A model generated the notes under the pieces. It did no database searches. It worked only from the letters and a program-made list of their open reading frames with translations, and had not been told where the DNA came from. Below are positions 20,242-27,945 of a stretch of DNA of 64,000 nucleotides, one piece after another. This DNA is from SKLM01 sp964390305. GTDB lineage: Bacteria; Chloroflexota; Anaerolineae; B4-G1. The stretch spans positions 37,069 through 101,068 of the forward strand of contig CAYMHT010000001.1 in the NCBI GenBank assembly GCA_964390305.1. Reading direction: 5' to 3'. Each line of letters opens with the position of its first letter. Positions within the stretch are counted from its first letter, which is position 1. Made by a program: the position numbers and the translations under genes.

Positions 20242-21450
20242 ATGGTAACGAAGATCACGGAGTCGATGGATCTGGCACAGGCGCTGCAAACGCTAAAGTG
20301 GCTCGATGAGGAGCGCCGCAAGGACAAGGCCACAATCGCGAAGCTGGAGGAGCGATTGCAGGAACAGGACAGAGTACTGAGTCGGCAGTCGGCGCAGGTT
20401 CAAGAGCTTCGTTCGTCCCTGGCCAGCGTCGAAGGAACACTCTCCAAGGTCGATGAGTTCGAGGAGATGGTTTCGAACTACAAGAAAGAGATGACTCATC
20501 AACTTGAGCAGCGTGACGAGACCTGGCGTAAGCAACGGGCCGAGTCGCAACAGTTGCGAGAGATCGAACACGAGGCCATAAAGGCGCATCTTAATCGCTT
20601 CGAGAAGGAGCTCCGCGTTCTACCTCGCTACGACGAACAGATCAGTGCCCGCGAGGCTGAGGAAGAGCGCCTGACGAAGCAGATTCAGACGCTGCAGATG
20701 GCCGTGGCGGAGTTGAGAAAGCGGCTCGAGGAGCCGACGAAAGCAGTCTCCTACCTGGAGGAGCGGCGTCGTGCTGACCACCGCCGCCTTGGGGAATTCG
20801 AGCAAGAGATTCCCGACCTGCATACGAAGATCGACAAGTTGACGCAGAAGCTTCTCCTGGTCGAACAGCACGTACAGAAGCAGCAGTCTCGCGTGGAACA
20901 GGCCGTCCAGGAGACACGAAAATACCAGGAGCCCATCGAGGAACTCCGGATTGCCAGCTTCCAGCGGGAGCAGAAGGTACAGCAGTACCTCGATCAGGGC
21001 CAACAGGTGGCCGAGGAGCTGGAGCGGCTGCGGGAGCAGACCCACGGTTTCATTGAGCGAAGACAACAGGTGAAGAGAGCCCTGAGTGCGCTCGAGAAAT
21101 TCAAGACGCGTATCGAGAGACATCAGGACGAGATGGCAGAGAGACAGCGGATCGCTCACGAGCGAATTGAGCGAGAGTGGGAAGAATGGGAAACGGCGCG
21201 AGCCAAGGAGCTGAAGAAGCAAGAGATCGTCCTTGAACAACGTCGCCGCCAGCAGGAGCAGACCGACGCCGAGCAAGAAAGACGCCTCGCGGAGCTGGAG
21301 GGCACCGTCCGTCTGTATGGCGATCAGCTGAAGGCCTTGTGGGAGGCGCAGCGCGCCGACGCCGAGAGCCTGTTGAGCGCCGCTCGGGAAGTCTACGGGG
21401 AGTTGGTTGCCCCAATTGATGAGCAGCTGGCGATTCTGCGCGGCGAATAA
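20242..21450 (+). CDS. Long coiled-coil protein of unknown function
   Basis: A 402-residue, highly charged protein that is almost entirely predicted coiled coil: heptad-rich Glu/Gln/Arg/Leu sequence from about residue 8 to 385, with breaks near 130 and 250. No ATPase head, membrane segment or zinc motif is visible, so it is not an SMC protein itself. It has its own promoter and a clear AGAGGAG site, and is followed 14 bases later by selB, which may share its transcript. Cytoplasmic scaffold or nucleoid-associated roles are possible, but nothing in the sequence decides. Confidence 0.7.
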   Translation: MVTKITESMDLAQALQTLKWLDEERRKDKATIAKLEERLQEQDRVLSRQSAQVQELRSSLASVEGTLSKVDEFEEMVSNYKKEMTHQLEQRDETWRKQRAESQQLREIEHEAIKAHLNRFEKELRVLPRYDEQISAREAEEERLTKQIQTLQMAVAELRKRLEEPTKAVSYLEERRRADHRRLGEFEQEIPDLHTKIDKLTQKLLLVEQHVQKQQSRVEQAVQETRKYQEPIEELRIASFQREQKVQQYLDQGQQVAEELERLREQTHGFIERRQQVKRALSALEKFKTRIERHQDEMAERQRIAHERIEREWEEWETARAKELKKQEIVLEQRRRQQEQTDAEQERRLAELEGTVRLYGDQLKALWEAQRADAESLLSAAREVYGELVAPIDEQLAILRGE

Positions 21451-21464
21451 GCACGAGCGAACCA

Positions 21465-23405
21465 ATGCACGTAATTGGGACTGCCGGTCATGTAGACCAC
21501 GGTAAGTCCGCCCTGGTTCTCGCTCTCACGGGCATTGACCCAGATCGCCTGCGCGAGGAGAAGGAGCGCGGTCTCACCATCGACCTTGGCTTCGCCTGGC
21601 TTAAGCTTCCCAACGGCGAGGCTGTCGGTATCGTCGACGTGCCAGGTCACCGTGACTTCGTTGAGAACATGCTCGCGGGCGTCGGCAGCATCGACGCGAC
21701 CCTCTTCGTCGTCGCTGCCGATGAGAGCGTGATGCCGCAGACCCGCGAACACCTCGCCATCCTCGATCTACTGAACGTTGACAGGGGAGTGGTTGCGTTA
21801 ACCAAGATCGATGTCGTGGAAAGCGAGGAGTGGCTTGACTTGGTGGTGGAGGATGTCATACAGACGCTGGAAGGCACGGTGCTGGAGGACGCCCCCCTCG
21901 TTCTCACGTCGGCCCGTACGAGACAGGGCCTCGATGAGTTGCTGGCTGCGCTACAAAGAGTGCTGACCACAACCGAGCCGCAGCTTCCTCGTGGTCACCC
22001 CAGACTGTCCATCGACCGAGTGTTCACCGTCAGCGGCTTCGGCACCGTCGTCACCGGCACGCTCATTGACGGTCATCTACAGGTAGGGCAGGAGGTAGAG
22101 ATACAGCCTCAAGGACTACGAGCTCGCGTGCGCGGTCTTCAGACCCACAAGGAGGAGGTGGAGCGAGCCGTGCCGGGCAGCCGGGTGGCCATTAACCTCA
22201 GCGGCATCGACAAGGATCAACTGCAGCGTGGGGACGTCATCACGTCTCCTGGCTGGCTCCATGCCACGACGCTGGTGGACGTGAGATTGCGTTACCTGCC
22301 GGACATCCTCTGGCCAGACCTGGGGCAATTTGCGCAGCGCTCGCTGCGTCACAATACTGAGCTCAAATTCTATGTTGGGGCCGCCGAGGTCATGGCCCGT
22401 GTCCGGCTCCTGGGCAGAGAAGCTCTCTCGCCCGGCCAGACTGGCTGGGTTCAGTTGGAGCTCCAGGATCCGGTGGCTGTGGTCAAGGATGACCGCTACA
22501 TTGTGCGCCTGCCCTCACCTCCCACAACCGTTGGCGGGGGCATCGTCGTAGATCCCCATCCTGGTCGCAAGCACCGTCGGTTCCGCTCCCAGGTCGTTGA
22601 CCGTCTGGAGACACTCGCGGAAGGAAGCCCATCGGCAATGCTACTCCAGACACTCAAACGGCAGGAGCCCGTCGCTGTCCGAGATCTGCTGCAGGACGTG
22701 AGACTCGGAGAAGATCCTGCCGAGGCCTTGACTCAGCTGCTGAACGAAGATGAAGCCGTTCTCCTGGCAAGAGGGAAAGATCGCGAACCCCCAAGTGAGG
22801 ACCGCATGGCTTCCAGCACGCGGTTGGTGGTCAGCAAGGACTGGTGGTCCAACCTGATGGCACGCACCGTGAGCGAGCTATCAGCCTACCACGAATCGTT
22901 TCCTTTGCGAAGAGGCATGCCTCGAGAGGCCCTGCGCAGCAGCTTGCGCCTGACGCCTAAGGTCTTCGATGCGACCATGGCTCGGGCCGATGCGGAGGGC
23001 GTCGTTGCTGACGAAGGAGCCACCGTCCGCCTGACGTCTCATGCCGTCCGGTTCACGCCTGAGCAGAGGCGCCAGGTGGAAGATCTGCTGACCGCTTTCC
23101 GCCGCCACCCTTACGCGCCCCCCTCGGTCAAGGAGAGTATCGACCTTGTGGGGCAGGAGGTACTCAACGTCTTGCTGCAGCGCGGGGACTTAGTGCAGGT
23201 CTCCCCGGACGTGGTGTTCCTATCGGAGACCTACCAAGAGATGATCCGCCGGATACAAGAGCAGATTCAGCACCGTGGTAGCCTCACCCTCGCCGAGGTT
23301 CGAGACCTGTTCGGCTCCAGCCGAAAATATGTTCAGGCTCTCTTGGAGCACCTGGACGAGGTGGGTATCACGAAACGGGTTGGTGACAAGCGCGTCCTGC
23401 GCTAG
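21465..23405 (+). CDS. selB: Selenocysteine-specific translation elongation factor SelB
   Basis: A 646-residue translational GTPase with the SelB rather than EF-Tu pattern: it opens with MHVIGTAGHVDHGKSALV (G1), then ERGLTIDLGFAWL, DVPGHRDFV (G3) and TKID (G4). EF-Tu-like beta-barrel domains follow (FGTVVTGTLIDG), then winged-helix repeats in the last 270 residues that recognise the SECIS hairpin in mRNA. SelB delivers Sec-tRNA to UGA codons. No selA, selD, tRNA-Sec or selenoprotein gene is in the window, so the rest of the pathway must lie elsewhere if functional. Confidence 0.93.
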   Translation: MHVIGTAGHVDHGKSALVLALTGIDPDRLREEKERGLTIDLGFAWLKLPNGEAVGIVDVPGHRDFVENMLAGVGSIDATLFVVAADESVMPQTREHLAILDLLNVDRGVVALTKIDVVESEEWLDLVVEDVIQTLEGTVLEDAPLVLTSARTRQGLDELLAALQRVLTTTEPQLPRGHPRLSIDRVFTVSGFGTVVTGTLIDGHLQVGQEVEIQPQGLRARVRGLQTHKEEVERAVPGSRVAINLSGIDKDQLQRGDVITSPGWLHATTLVDVRLRYLPDILWPDLGQFAQRSLRHNTELKFYVGAAEVMARVRLLGREALSPGQTGWVQLELQDPVAVVKDDRYIVRLPSPPTTVGGGIVVDPHPGRKHRRFRSQVVDRLETLAEGSPSAMLLQTLKRQEPVAVRDLLQDVRLGEDPAEALTQLLNEDEAVLLARGKDREPPSEDRMASSTRLVVSKDWWSNLMARTVSELSAYHESFPLRRGMPREALRSSLRLTPKVFDATMARADAEGVVADEGATVRLTSHAVRFTPEQRRQVEDLLTAFRRHPYAPPSVKESIDLVGQEVLNVLLQRGDLVQVSPDVVFLSETYQEMIRRIQEQIQHRGSLTLAEVRDLFGSSRKYVQALLEHLDEVGITKRVGDKRVLR

Positions 23406-23458
23406 AGCGCGCCCGAGCTAGCAGCGGAAGTCGTCTCTTCCGTTCCCGGCGTCTCGTT

Positions 23459-24805
23459 TCACGTCCCCTGTTTCATCTCCTTCAGCCGCTCAACAATCTC
23501 CTGCTCGTACCCATGCCCCTTCGGCCTGAACCACCCACCATCCATCCCTTCCGGTAGGTACCGCTGCTCCACCCACCCTCCTGGATAGGCGTGCGGATAC
23601 TTGTACCCCTCGTGCTCCCCTATCGTCCGCTCGTAGTGCTCGCGGAGCGCGCCGCGGAATACGTCGCCCTTGTCGCGCAGGTACAGGGGGATTGGGCCGG
23701 CACCGTGCTCCCTCACCTCCTCCAGTGCCTTCCAGTAGGCGCCGACGGAGTTCGACTTAGGCGCTGTCGCCAGATACAGCGTCGCCATCGCCATGTGGTA
23801 CTGCCCCTCTGGCATCCCCACCCATTCGAAAGCCTGGGCGCAGGCGTTCACCACCTGCACCCCATCCGGATCGGCGAGGCCGATATCCTCCGCTGCCAGG
23901 ATGTAGAGGCGGCGCAGGATAAACCGCGGATCCTCGCCCGCGGCGACCATCTTGGCCAGCCAGTACAGTGCCGCATCAGGGTCGCTGCCCCGCACAGACT
24001 TGATGAAGGCTGAGGCGGTGTCGTAATGCTGATCGCCAGTCTTGTCGTAGCGGAGCGCGCGCTGCTGAATCGAATCCTCAGCCACGCCTAAGGTCACGTG
24101 GATGACCCCATCTTCATTGGGTGGCGTGCTCTCGACCGCCAGCTCAAGGGCGTTCAGGGCGTCCCGAGCGTCGCCCCCTGCCACGCGCACCAGATGGGCC
24201 AGCGCCCTGTCGCTGATCCGGACGTGGCGGTCACCGTAGCCGTGTTCTGCATCCTGAACAGCGCGCTTCAGAATAGCCTTCACCTCGTCGTCCGCCAGCG
24301 CCTCGAACTGGAAGATCCGAGAGCGAGAGACGAGGGGCCCGATGACCTCGAAATACGGATTCTCTGTCGTGGCGCCGATGAGCACGATGGTACCATCTTC
24401 GACGTGGGGCAGCAGCGCATCCTGCTGTGCCTTGTTCCAGCGGTGGATCTCGTCCACAAACAGGATCGTACGTTGGCCGTACATCCCCAGCCGATCCCTG
24501 GCTTCCTTGATGATACGCCGCAGATCGGCGACCCCGGCCAGCACAGCGCTGATGGTCTCGAAGTGTCTCTCGGTCGAGTTAGCGATGATCATCGCCAACG
24601 TCGTCTTGCCAGTGCCCGGTGGCCCCCAGAAGATCAGTGAAGAGAAGAGGCGATCGGCCTCAATCGCGCGGCGCAGCAATCGTCCCTCGCCGACGATGTG
24701 CTCCTGGCCGACAAACTCCCCCAGGCTACGTGGGCGCATGCGTGCTGCCAAAGGTGCCTGCCGGCGAATCCACTCCTTGCGGCGGTGTTCAAACAAGTCG
24801 TCCAT
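23459..24805 (-). CDS. rarA: Replication-associated recombination protein A (RarA/MgsA) AAA+ ATPase
   Basis: 448 residues from the preferred ATG at 24805 (MDDLFEHRR); the frame extends to 24856 without better initiation signals. The AAA+ core has Walker A GPPGTGKTTLAMIIA, Walker B FVDEIHRWNKAQQD, sensor 1 GATTENPYFEV and the arginine-finger region SRSRIFQFE, then the RarA/WRNIP1 C-terminal tetramerisation domain (GDQHYDTASAFIKSVRGSDPDAALYWLA). The family acts at stalled forks with RecA and SSB. It converges with selB and is divergent from the MEMO gene; a promoter is at 24876-24904. Confidence 0.94.
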   Translation of the reverse strand: MDDLFEHRRKEWIRRQAPLAARMRPRSLGEFVGQEHIVGEGRLLRRAIEADRLFSSLIFWGPPGTGKTTLAMIIANSTERHFETISAVLAGVADLRRIIKEARDRLGMYGQRTILFVDEIHRWNKAQQDALLPHVEDGTIVLIGATTENPYFEVIGPLVSRSRIFQFEALADDEVKAILKRAVQDAEHGYGDRHVRISDRALAHLVRVAGGDARDALNALELAVESTPPNEDGVIHVTLGVAEDSIQQRALRYDKTGDQHYDTASAFIKSVRGSDPDAALYWLAKMVAAGEDPRFILRRLYILAAEDIGLADPDGVQVVNACAQAFEWVGMPEGQYHMAMATLYLATAPKSNSVGAYWKALEEVREHGAGPIPLYLRDKGDVFRGALREHYERTIGEHEGYKYPHAYPGGWVEQRYLPEGMDGGWFRPKGHGYEQEIVERLKEMKQGT

Positions 24806-24875
24806 ACTGAACTCACTCCCAATATTCCTGCGGGAGAGACCTCCTCTCCCCATCATCCGGGCACAGACCTATCTT

Positions 24876-24904
24876 ATTCTAGACCAAGCGTTGGCTTGCG
24901 GCAA
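24876..24904 (-). promoter_or_regulatory. Promoter of rarA
   Basis: On the minus strand TTGCCG (24904-24899), a 17-bp spacer and TAGAAT (24881-24876). Transcription would start near 24869, about 65 bases before the preferred start codon. Confidence 0.6.
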
Positions 24905-24982
24905 GACACTGGTGCAAGAAGGCGCCTCACCACTCGCTCAATCATAAGGGATGCAAAGGCGCAACAGAAACGAAGGGTCAAG

Positions 24983-25019
24983 GTGGTAGACTCTGCTTCG
25001 TGGTGTTATAATCTACCAC
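24983..25019 (+). promoter_or_regulatory. Promoter of the MEMO/AMMECR1 genes flanked by an inverted repeat
   Basis: An extended -10 box, TGTTATAAT (-10 hexamer 25007-25012), sits between the arms of a perfect 8-bp inverted repeat: GTGGTAGA (24983-24990) and TCTACCAC (25012-25019). The right arm covers the expected transcription start and the left arm the -35 region, where no good -35 hexamer is seen. This suits a dimeric repressor or activator. Transcription would begin about 65 bases before the first gene. Confidence 0.6.
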
Positions 25020-25085
25020 AACGGTCTGTTGGCAGTCCGTCTATCGATCAGTCTGTCAGTCTCTGATTTCGTCACGGAGGTGCTG

Positions 25086-25886
25086 ATGTCTAAACTACCG
25101 ATTCGACAACCGGCTGTGGCTGGGCAATTCTACCCGGCAGATCCCGATCGATTGCAGCGGCAGGTCCAGCGTTACATCGACCAGGCATCGCTTCCCGAAG
25201 ACCTTGGCATCGTGAGAGCAGTCGTGGCTCCGCACGCTGGCTACGTTTACTCGGGGGCGACGGCTGGACACGCCTTCAAGGCCCTGGAGCAGCTCCCCCC
25301 CAAAGACTGGACCGTGTTCCTGCTTGGACCGGCCCATCGCGTGCCCGTAAACGGCGTCGCGCTGGGCAACTACTCGGCCTTCCGCACCCCTCTCGGGGAC
25401 GTGCCCGTCGCTGTCGATCGCGTTGCCGACATGTTAGAGCGCTCATCGCATTACACCCGGGCAGCCGGCGCTCACGCTCCTGAGCATTGCCTTGAGGTGG
25501 AGATCCCGTTCCTTCAAGTAGCCCTGTCCGACTTCCGGTTGGTACCCATGCTATTCGGTCAGGTGAATCCGGACGACGTGGCCGAGGACCTGGTCGATCA
25601 AATCACCGAGAACGACCTCCTGGTCGTCTCCACCGATTTGAGCCACTTCTACCCGTATGACGCAGCTCAGAAGCTGGACCAGGGGTTCTTGGACGCTCTG
25701 CTAGAGGGGGACAAGGACGGAGTCATGGAGGGCGAGGCCTGCGGACGAGCGCCAGCAACGACGCTGATGGAGGTAGCCAGGCATCAGACCTGGAACCCGC
25801 ATCTGCTGGACTATCGCAACTCCGGCGACACCGCGGGGGACAAGTCGCGCGTTGTAGGCTATGCCTCGGTCGCCTATACCAGCTGA
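25086..25886 (+). CDS. amrB: AmmeMemoRadiSam system protein B (MEMO1 family)
   Basis: 266 residues from the ATG at 25086, which has GGAGG five bases upstream. The sequence opens RQPAVAGQFYPADPDRL and contains APHAGYVYSGATAGHAF, EHCLEVEIPFLQ and STDLSHFYPYDAA, the conserved His/Asp/Cys-bearing motifs of the MEMO family, which resembles metal-dependent extradiol dioxygenases. In bacteria and archaea it is found with an AMMECR1 protein and a radical SAM enzyme; the joint function is not established as far as I know. Here AMMECR1 follows after 38 bases; the radical SAM partner is not in the window. Confidence 0.88.
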   Translation: MSKLPIRQPAVAGQFYPADPDRLQRQVQRYIDQASLPEDLGIVRAVVAPHAGYVYSGATAGHAFKALEQLPPKDWTVFLLGPAHRVPVNGVALGNYSAFRTPLGDVPVAVDRVADMLERSSHYTRAAGAHAPEHCLEVEIPFLQVALSDFRLVPMLFGQVNPDDVAEDLVDQITENDLLVVSTDLSHFYPYDAAQKLDQGFLDALLEGDKDGVMEGEACGRAPATTLMEVARHQTWNPHLLDYRNSGDTAGDKSRVVGYASVAYTS

Positions 25887-25924
25887 AGTCGACCCGGTCG
25901 CCCGGTCAAGGAGAGAATCCCACC

Positions 25925-26491
25925 ATGCCGTTGTCGCCAGAAGAACGACGATACCTGCTCAATCTGGCACGGGCATCGATAACCCGTGCGGCTCACAACC
26001 AGGAATTGCCGCCCATCGACGTGGATACTGTGCCGGAAAACCTCAAGCGGGATGGGGCGAGCTTCGTCACCTTGAATAAGGATGGCCGTCTGCGCGGGTG
26101 CATCGGGTCGCTTGAAGCCCGGCGCCCTCTGGTGCTCGACGTGCAGCAGAATGCCATAGGGGCAGCGCTTCGCGATCCCCGGTTTCCACCGGTGCGCCCG
26201 GGGGAGGTTGAACATCTAGATATCGAGATCTCGGTGCTCAGCCTCCCGGAGCCCCTGGAGTACGATGACGCTGAAGACCTCCTCGAAAAGCTACGTCCAG
26301 GGGTGGATGGGGTGGTCATTGAGAGAGGATGGCACCGGGCTACCTTTCTTCCCCAGGTGTGGGAGAAGATCCCGGATGAGCGGCAGTTTCTCGAGCGTCT
26401 CTGCCTTAAGGCGGGCCTCTCTCCAAATGCCTACCGGACTGGCAAGCTCAACGTCTCAACCTATCAGGTAGAGGAGTTCAAGGAAGCATGA
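25925..26491 (+). CDS. amrA: AmmeMemoRadiSam system protein A (AMMECR1 family)
   Basis: A 188-residue soluble protein with the AMMECR1 core: LNKDGRLRGCIGSLEARRPL around residues 55-75 is the family hallmark containing the invariant Cys, followed by AALRDPRFPPV and a C-terminal QVWEKIPDERQFLERLCLKAG. The function of the family is unknown. It starts 38 bases after the MEMO gene with an AAGGAGAG site and shares its promoter. A very strong terminator follows at 26515-26549, so the two genes form a closed transcription unit. Confidence 0.9.
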   Translation: MPLSPEERRYLLNLARASITRAAHNQELPPIDVDTVPENLKRDGASFVTLNKDGRLRGCIGSLEARRPLVLDVQQNAIGAALRDPRFPPVRPGEVEHLDIEISVLSLPEPLEYDDAEDLLEKLRPGVDGVVIERGWHRATFLPQVWEKIPDERQFLERLCLKAGLSPNAYRTGKLNVSTYQVEEFKEA

Positions 26492-26514
26492 ACCCACGTT
26501 CAGTCGGCAACCAG

Positions 26515-26549
26515 GCGGGGGCTGAGGACGAATCCTCAGCCCCCGCTTT
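26515..26549. terminator. Bidirectional intrinsic terminator between convergent genes
   Basis: A perfect 14-bp stem, GCGGGGGCTGAGGA and TCCTCAGCCCCCGC, with a CGAA tetraloop (26529-26532), followed by TTTA. It sits between the AMMECR1 gene and the convergent DUF3048 gene and could serve both, although no long T-run is present on either strand. Confidence 0.75.
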
Positions 26550-26586
26550 AGGTTCAGGTGGGCCGGTCGGAGGTCCTTCGACCGTC

Positions 26587-27804
26587 TTATGGCTCAACGG
26601 TGATCTCAATTCTTCGCTCGCCCTGTGGCAAGATCTCGAAGAACGTACTTCCAACCTTGAACGGAAGCAAGTTCCCTCCCTCGTCCGCCAGGGTCACCAT
26701 ATGCTCCCGCTCTTCGCGGTTCCAAATGCCGTCGAAGCGCTGTCCATCCCGGAAGAGGACAGCCGGGCGGTACGGATTATCTTCATTCCACAAGGCCCAA
26801 CGGATGGAGCGCGCGCCACTGTGGGGCTCCTCTATGATCTCAGTATCCCATTGGGGAACGTAGAGCACGACGACGTTGGCCGCGCTGAGCTGCTCTCCGG
26901 TGAGCGCATCAGTATGCGCCGTGCCATCGGTCCAGCGCAAATACCGCTCGCTGTCTTCATCATAGCGCCACTCAGCCTCTAGTTGGTTCCACGGGATTGT
27001 GACCGCCTCAGCAGGACCGCTTGCCTCCATATCGGAGCCGGGCTTGTCGGAGAAGATCATCCCCTCCAGATCCTGCCTCCCTTTCACCCCTCGCGCCTCC
27101 GCCCACTCGCGCACCAGAGCAGGGCTGGTATACATCGTGTGCTCCAGAGGGACGTTTCGGCTGTAATCTCGGTAGAAAGGGCGCGGCTGGATCGTTTCTG
27201 GCAGGCTATCCGAGACGACGCGGTCGGGATAGAGATCTGAGTCCCTGAAAAGCGCTATCAAACCGTTGCTGAACCCGGAGTTGGCGAAGACGGCATCGTA
27301 CATAGCGGGAATCTCCAGGTCGATGATTCGCCCGCTGCGCATCGGCCCTACGCGCTCTGGGGACTCGCCAAGATAAACCGCCGTCCAGCGGGTCGCGAAC
27401 CAGCCCTCGTTGTAATGCTCGTAGATCAGATCGGCGCTGTTGATGCCAGCTTGAGGACGCACGTATCGCCCGGGGTAGTTGGAGATCTTGATCGCCACCG
27501 GGACTCGATCCAGTTCGCTCGGATCGTCCACGACCTCGCCAGTCAGCGGGTTGACGTCCTCGGGCCACGGTGTAGGTGTGGGTGTCGGCGTTGGTGTTGG
27601 GGTCAACGTCGGCCGAGGCGTGGCAGTTGGTTGAGCCGTGTTCGTCGCCACCGCTACGGCTTGCGTCGGAGTCACCGTAGGCGTTGGGCCGGGGTTGCCC
27701 CTGAGGCACCCGCCTACCAGGGCAGAGATAGTCGCCAAGAGTGCCAGGCCAGCCATGATGAAGATCAGCGTGCGAAGTCGTCGATCAAGATGCAAGTGAC
27801 TCAT
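26587..27804 (-). CDS. DUF3048 domain-containing lipoprotein
   Basis: A 405-residue secreted lipoprotein. The N-terminus has a basic region, a hydrophobic stretch and a lipobox ending LVGGC (Cys at about residue 33). A Thr/Pro-rich linker, including a run of TP dipeptides (about residues 38-78), spans the wall layer. The rest matches the DUF3048 family (NPLTGEVVDD, PVAIKISNYPGRYVRPQAGINSADL and VGPMRSGRIIDLEI), which lacks a defined function; the homologue YerB is also a lipoprotein. It has its own promoter (27846-27873) and ends at the shared terminator. Confidence 0.9.
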   Translation of the reverse strand: MSHLHLDRRLRTLIFIMAGLALLATISALVGGCLRGNPGPTPTVTPTQAVAVATNTAQPTATPRPTLTPTPTPTPTPTPWPEDVNPLTGEVVDDPSELDRVPVAIKISNYPGRYVRPQAGINSADLIYEHYNEGWFATRWTAVYLGESPERVGPMRSGRIIDLEIPAMYDAVFANSGFSNGLIALFRDSDLYPDRVVSDSLPETIQPRPFYRDYSRNVPLEHTMYTSPALVREWAEARGVKGRQDLEGMIFSDKPGSDMEASGPAEAVTIPWNQLEAEWRYDEDSERYLRWTDGTAHTDALTGEQLSAANVVVLYVPQWDTEIIEEPHSGARSIRWALWNEDNPYRPAVLFRDGQRFDGIWNREEREHMVTLADEGGNLLPFKVGSTFFEILPQGERRIEITVEP

Positions 27805-27845
27805 TCTGTTTCGTTCCTCGGTTCCGATTACCTACACTGCGGCGC

Positions 27846-27873
27846 ATTATAGCATAGGCAAAACGCACGGCAA
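27846..27873 (-). promoter_or_regulatory. Promoter of the DUF3048 lipoprotein gene
   Basis: On the minus strand TTGCCG (27873-27868), a 16-bp spacer and TATAAT (27851-27846) preceded by an extended TGC element. Transcription would start about 35 bases before the GTG/ATG region at 27804. Confidence 0.65.
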
Positions 27874-27903
27874 CCATTCTCACTTTTCGCCTGCGGACTG
27901 GGG

Positions 27904-27912
27904 TGGTATACT
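27904..27912 (+). promoter_or_regulatory. Extended -10 promoter before the methyltransferase-like gene
   Basis: TGGTATACT (TGn plus TATACT at 27907-27912) lies 34 bases before the preferred ATG at 27946. The -35 region reads TTTTCG, which is weak. It is back to back with the DUF3048 promoter. Confidence 0.5.
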
Positions 27913-27945
27913 GGCGTGGGCTGTAGAAGGTTATCGGGGTGCCTC

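Noticed and set aside
23425..23442. Hairpin CGGAAG...CTTCCG between selB and rarA as a terminator
   Set aside because: The stem is only six base pairs and has no T-run on either strand.
27550..27690. Thr/Pro-coding repeat stretch as a non-coding repeat element
   Set aside because: It is the in-frame linker of the DUF3048 lipoprotein, and its repetition is explained by the TP dipeptides.
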